This document shows positions 7,887-10,593 of a stretch of 10,593 nt of DNA, piece by piece (positions within the stretch are counted from its first letter, which is position 1; every line of letters starts with the position of its first letter). The stretch comes from Echinostoma caproni. Taxonomy: Eukaryota; Platyhelminthes; Trematoda; Plagiorchiida; Echinostomatidae. The stretch lies in assembly GCA_900618425.1 (NCBI GenBank), contig UZAN01041899.1:5737-16329 (forward strand), in the 5' to 3' direction. Both the position numbers and the translations under genes were made by a program. The notes under the pieces are model-generated. The model was not told the DNA's origin. It saw only the letters and a list, made by a program, of their open reading frames with translations, and searched no databases.

Positions 7887-8446
7887 GTTTCTTCATTTTT
7901 CACGATCATATAACCTGTGCGTTTACAGCTGAATGGGAGCACGCGAAATTGATGGTCAATATCAATTCTGCTAACATATGTCTTCTTGTGTTAATGAAAT
8001 GGATAAAGGATGTTTTACGAATAACATTCAGCCATATTTCCAAGTGATTCGCGCATTGAAAGGGCTGTTGTCAAATGTCTGAAAATTTCCCAGGACCAAC
8101 ATAGAACTCTTGCGCGTTCTTCATCGCTTAGACAAACATAACACTAACGCGGGTAAATATGCGTCTGCATTTGTTTTTGGATCTAGGGTTACAGTGAATG
8201 TTGTTTCAATTGTTTCGGTCATATCGTTGTTTGATGGAGGCGGGGTGGGAGAGAACCAGATAAACGGAGTGAGCATTGTTTTGATCCAAAATGATCATAT
8301 GACTTCTCAATGGTCCATTCTCTTTCACGTTTGTCGGACCCCGATGAGGAGTGAAATGCTTAAACGTTCATTGTACTGGACCAGTAAATAGTTAAGAATT
8401 GAAGAATCCATTGGAACGAAAGGGCAGGTATCTGCTATCACAAATA
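7887..8446 (+). repeat. Right repeat unit, including the 537-bp inverted arm 7910-8446
   Basis: Positions 7910-8446 are the inverted partner of 6646-7182. The unit starts slightly earlier, at about 7887, because bases 7887-7909 (GTTTCTTCATTTTTCACGAT...) are shared with the third copy at 8449. Unit length is about 560 bp. It ends in CACAAATA at 8446, followed after two bases by the start of the third copy, so units sit in tandem here. Given the PLE endonuclease upstream on the same strand, this may be its 3' terminal repeat, but no autonomous feature inside the unit proves that. Confidence 0.9.
8110..8391 (+). other. 93-codon open frame within the right arm
   Basis: This frame has the same translation as 6982-6701 on the other strand. 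It is open from a stop at 8080-8082, about 103 codons, with a TTG but no ATG at the beginning. The stretch VTVNVVSIVSVISLF is hydrophobic. No family is recognised. It is most likely a by-product of the repeat rather than a gene. Confidence 0.3.
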
Positions 8447-8448
8447 CC

Positions 8449-8557
8449 GTTTCTTCATTTTACATGATCATATAAATTGTGCGTTCACAGCTGAATGAGA
8501 GAACGCGATTATTGATATTGATGACTATTATCAATTCTGCCCACAAAGGTCTTCTTA
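8449..8557 (+). repeat. Third, diverged and truncated copy of the repeat unit
   Basis: Starting at GTTTCTTCATTTT this copy follows 7887 onward: GATCATATAA, TGTGCGTT, CACAGCTGAATG, AACGCG, TATCAATTCTGC and GTCTTCTT recur in order, with substitutions and small indels. Similarity fades after about 8557. It is in the same orientation as the right unit and 562 bp downstream of its start. It is clearly older or faster-evolving than the two near-identical arms. Confidence 0.85.
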
Positions 8558-8658
8558 TTTGAACGAATGTTATTTGTCAACCTAGTACATAGGAATCATG
8601 CCAGCGGTAAAGATGTGCATATATAAATGAATTCATTGATTAGCTACGTAATTGGTTT

Positions 8659-8759
8659 GTATGTGGAGACTGAAAAGTTCAGTAGCCTCGGTGGAATTCG
8701 AACCCGCGCTTGGACTCCGCCTACGCGGTGCACGTACTACCAGCTGAGCTACGAAGCCA
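8659..8759 (-). mobile_element. tRNA-derived SINE module, minus strand
   Basis: The tRNA-like body runs from 8758 back to 8683. GGCTTCG pairs with CGAGGCT as a seven-base acceptor stem (with wobbles), followed by a discriminator A. The A box TAGCTCAGCTGG is at 8751-8740, and the B box GGTTCGAATTC, one base off the usual form, at 8704-8694. The anticodon arm is disordered: a U33 equivalent is lacking and the region is several bases shorter than in the sister copy, so it cannot serve in translation. A TTTT terminator follows at 8676-8673, within GAACTTTTCA. The 3' flank shares ACATACA with the sister module. It is a pseudo-tRNA of the SINE type, likely still competent for RNA polymerase III. 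Confidence 0.75.
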
Positions 8760-8830
8760 CACCTGTTGGGGCAGTCAGCTTACATGCTAACTAGTGGATG
8801 CCACATGCCTCCGTAAGTTGACTGGGTAAT

Positions 8831-8858
8831 TCGACTGTGAAAAGATCAGTGCTGTCGG
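8831..8858 (-). repeat. 3'-end fragment of a third SINE module
   Basis: On the minus strand these 28 bases match the 3' end of the plus-strand module (8938-8965) at 22 positions, including CTGA-CTTTTCACA-TCGA. They lie directly upstream of the plus-strand module and in the opposite orientation, so the two segments can pair around the whole tRNA-like body. It is probably the left-over tail of another copy, upstream of the minus-strand module, making that insertion a two-unit composite. Confidence 0.65.
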
Positions 8859-8862
8859 CTGT

Positions 8863-8971
8863 GGACTCGTAGCTCAGATGGTATTTCTTGCGCTGTACAA
8901 AAGCGTAGGTGGTGTCCATGCGTGGGTTCGTATCCCACCGGGACTACTGAACTTTTCACAATCGACATACA
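8863..8971 (+). mobile_element. tRNA-derived SINE module, plus strand
   Basis: The tRNA-like body spans 8863-8946 (84 bases). Acceptor halves GGACTCG and CGGGACT pair at six of seven positions, and discriminator A is at 8946. The A box TAGCTCAGATGG is at 8870-8881, and the B box GGTTCGTATCC at 8925-8935. The T arm is a perfect five-base stem (GTGGG/CCCAC). The anticodon region can form TGCGC/GCGTA but with a nine-base loop, and the body is longer than a standard class I tRNA, so it is not a working tRNA. TTTT at 8953-8956 would end a transcript of about 95 bases. It diverges from the minus-strand module, with 5' ends 104 bases apart. Confidence 0.75.
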
Positions 8972-9546
8972 GATTTCAAATTTGCCAAACGGCAATTTGA
9001 ATAACTAATTGGTTGATGGATTAGTTTATTAATGATTGATTAACATATCAGCAGCCTGAACGAGGCATGATGCATCCATGTTGCGGACACAATGAACGTT
9101 ATAAGAGAGGATCAGGGCATTAAATTATGAACTCTCCTTTCCATTGGTAAACACCGCACGCAACATTGATAGCTGATGTCCATTACTTGTATGGTTCATT
9201 CTTAGTTTAGAGGTTCCTTAGAATTTACATAAAATCAATTGTAACATTTACGCATCAAACATTCATTTGAAGCTATATCTGGTGCAATCTTAACTCCATC
9301 CAATTCCGCATCTCTTGAGCCCCAAACGGATCCTTGAAAAATACCGGATAAGTCCAATACTACTGTTGAGTTAGTGAAAGAGAACTTTTGGCCTCACAAA
9401 ACAAACGAAGTGGTTAGCTAATCGATTTTAGTTGTTCCCAACACGATCAATTGTATTATATTGTGTATGGACAAAACAAAAGAAACAGTCTGATCAGCTG
9501 TTCGTTGCTCCAACGGATAGTGTGCTTGTGATCTACGTTTGATGTG
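8972..9546. other. Gap without recognisable genes
   Basis: AT-rich sequence with frequent stops in all frames and no shared repeats. A short self-complementary TTTGCCAAACGGCAA spans about 8980-8994. Nothing else is supportable. Confidence 0.3.
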
Positions 9547-9759
9547 TTAGATTTGGTCCTCAGTTGCATCGATGGAGTCACACGCTGGATAAGATCGAGC
9601 CAGTGCTCTCCGGGTTTCCCATTCACACTTTCTTGGTTGTGTATACCGCAAAAATGATTTTATCAGCAAATGGTAGTCCTGAGGATGTTTATCGCTAATT
9701 TTCAATGTAAATTCTTGCACAGCAAACATTCGTAGAAAAAACGAGAGTGATACGTGCAT
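9547..9759 (-). CDS. Candidate exon of an unrecognised protein, ATG to stop
   Basis: The minus strand reads 70 codons from ATG at 9759-9757 to TAA at 9549-9547. An AG (9761-9760, context ctctgccag) sits immediately before the ATG, so an internal or terminal exon with an upstream extension is also possible; the frame remains open upstream. Text such as KISDKHPQDYHLLIKSF, then PRKCEWETRRALARSYP, looks like genuine soluble-protein coding sequence, with mixed charge and Trp, Cys and His. I recognise no domain. No AATAAA follows closely; an AATATA variant occurs roughly 90 bases on. The chance of a 70-codon frame in 10 kb is not small, so composition is the main argument. Confidence 0.4.
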   Translation of the reverse strand: MHVSLSFFLRMFAVQEFTLKISDKHPQDYHLLIKSFLRYTQPRKCEWETRRALARSYPACDSIDATEDQI

Positions 9760-9884
9760 CTGGCAGAGTTTGCTTCTGGGGAGCTGGATATTAAAAAAAA
9801 ATATGCATATGTTTAGCTGGGTATCTGTGATCGAGTGAGCTTGTTCGTCCGTGTTGGTTTTTTACCGCTCAACGAGCTACGCTC

Positions 9885-9910
9885 TGTGTGTGTGTGTGTG
9901 TGTGCGCGCG
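9885..9910. repeat. (TG)10(CG)3 microsatellite
   Basis: Ten TG units pass directly into three CG units. Such alternating purine-pyrimidine runs are prone to Z-DNA and to length change. The frames 9813-10070 (minus) and 9888-10172 (plus) run through it and owe their openness to the repeat. Confidence 0.9.
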
Positions 9911-10593
9911 CATAACAACTCGACCGATCGATGCCGTTTGTGGACTGAGAATTGTTACTCCACAAATGCTCCGTGTTCGTCTGTGTGTGTCCATTGATCT
10001 GGCCGAATTGACGTACTTGCATAGCATACAATTGCATGCGCTTGCATTTTGTATGTACGCGATCATTCACACATCCAATCCAATGTCAGGTCATTATCGA
10101 GAGCAGCAGAATGATCCCAGCAGAATCCCTATTTTCCATCATATGCCAATCAAAGTCTGCAGGATTATTTAAATCGCACCATCGAAAAATGGTTCAAGGT
10201 TATTCCCACGACAATTGACGTAACATCATGTGATGCAATTGTGACAAGTTTGCATTCGCACAGTCTGTCGTTGTCTGAACGAATGTAACTCTGACTGGTC
10301 ACTGAACCACGAAACCGGTTTTACCAGTGAAATGTTGACAATCACAAGCGCTTCTGGACACGGTAGACTCTAAAACATCTACTAAAGTATCGATTTTTAA
10401 AATCGAAAGACAATCATCTTATCCGCCATGTATTAACTGGTCACGTATAGACGTAGTGAAAAGGTTGTTGTGCAGCATAACTGTGTCACACGTTAACTTC
10501 TGTGAAGTTGGGAGTGGCGACCTATTTTGGGGGGGGGTGATTTTATCATATCAATTCGTTATTCATGATCAAATTTTTCGAGTCATTCGGTAA
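9911..10593. other. Right end without a clear gene
   Basis: Two overlapping plus frames are open at about 10036-10218; one reads SGHYREQQNDPSRIPIF and looks mildly coding, but borders are unclear and neither is called. A short hairpin CGATTTT-T-AAAATCG lies at about 10390-10404 and a run of nine G at 10529-10537. The remainder is unremarkable. Confidence 0.3.

Noticed and set aside
7790..8047. 85-codon plus-strand frame
   Set aside because: It crosses from the PLE 3' non-coding tract into the repeat arm, so it is not one gene.
8683..8946. Functional tRNA genes
   Set aside because: Anticodon arms are non-standard (no proper seven-base loop, odd lengths, mismatched D or T stems), so SINE-type pseudo-tRNAs are the better call.
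9813..10172. Overlapping open frames on both strands around the TG repeat
   Set aside because: The openness comes from the dinucleotide repeat, which translates without stops (Cys-Val or Thr-His runs).
1..10593. CRISPR array, bacterial operon or phage module
   Set aside because: No spaced direct repeats, no ribosome-binding-site-led gene series, and the repeat content is eukaryotic in type.

Overview
This window reads as nuclear DNA of an animal with intron-rich, repeat-rich chromosomes. It is AT-leaning, has no dense bacterial gene array, and its open frames are short, exon-sized and often bounded by GT/AG splice-like signals. A Penelope-like element (PLE) endonuclease remnant, tRNA-derived repeats with RNA polymerase III boxes, and a possible micro-exon would fit a parasitic flatworm (digenean trematode) best. 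That assignment is inference from style, not proof. No complete protein gene and no functional tRNA or rRNA is visible.

Layout. (1) Positions 1-1050, minus strand: two adjacent coding-like segments (681-530 and 455-297) whose frames join in phase across a 74-base GT-AG interval, plus a 23-base micro-exon candidate (1047-1025). (2) 1917-2587, minus strand: the longest open frame in the window (155 codons, ending at 2105). It overlaps a second open frame that ends at 1929 with an AATAAA signal just downstream. (3) 3041-3352, minus strand: a coding-like frame interrupted by one stop. (4) 4595-4807, plus strand, and 5553-5287, minus strand: two more exon candidates with plausible acceptor sites. 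None of these translations matches a family I recognise.

(5) 6646-8557 is the centrepiece. Two 537-bp arms (6646-7182 and 7910-8446) are inverted copies with only three mismatches. They enclose a 727-bp core holding the 3' end of a PLE GIY-YIG endonuclease gene (7452-7676, plus strand), a C-rich 3'-UTR-like tract, and, on the minus strand, a decayed hammerhead-ribozyme-like motif. A third, more diverged partial copy of the arm unit follows directly downstream (from 8449). The simplest reading is a rearranged, 5'-truncated PLE flanked by inverted terminal repeats.

(6) 8659-8971 holds two tRNA-like SINE modules transcribed away from each other. Each has A box, B box and a T4 terminator, and a third 3'-end fragment lies between them. 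(7) 9547-9759, minus strand, is another exon candidate. (8) A TG/CG microsatellite (9885-9910) and a G9 run (10529-10537) lie near the right end.

The exon candidates may belong to one or more minus-strand genes with long repeat-filled introns, but the sequence alone does not link them. The strongest calls are the inverted repeat, the PLE endonuclease remnant and the tRNA-like pair; all exon calls are tentative.
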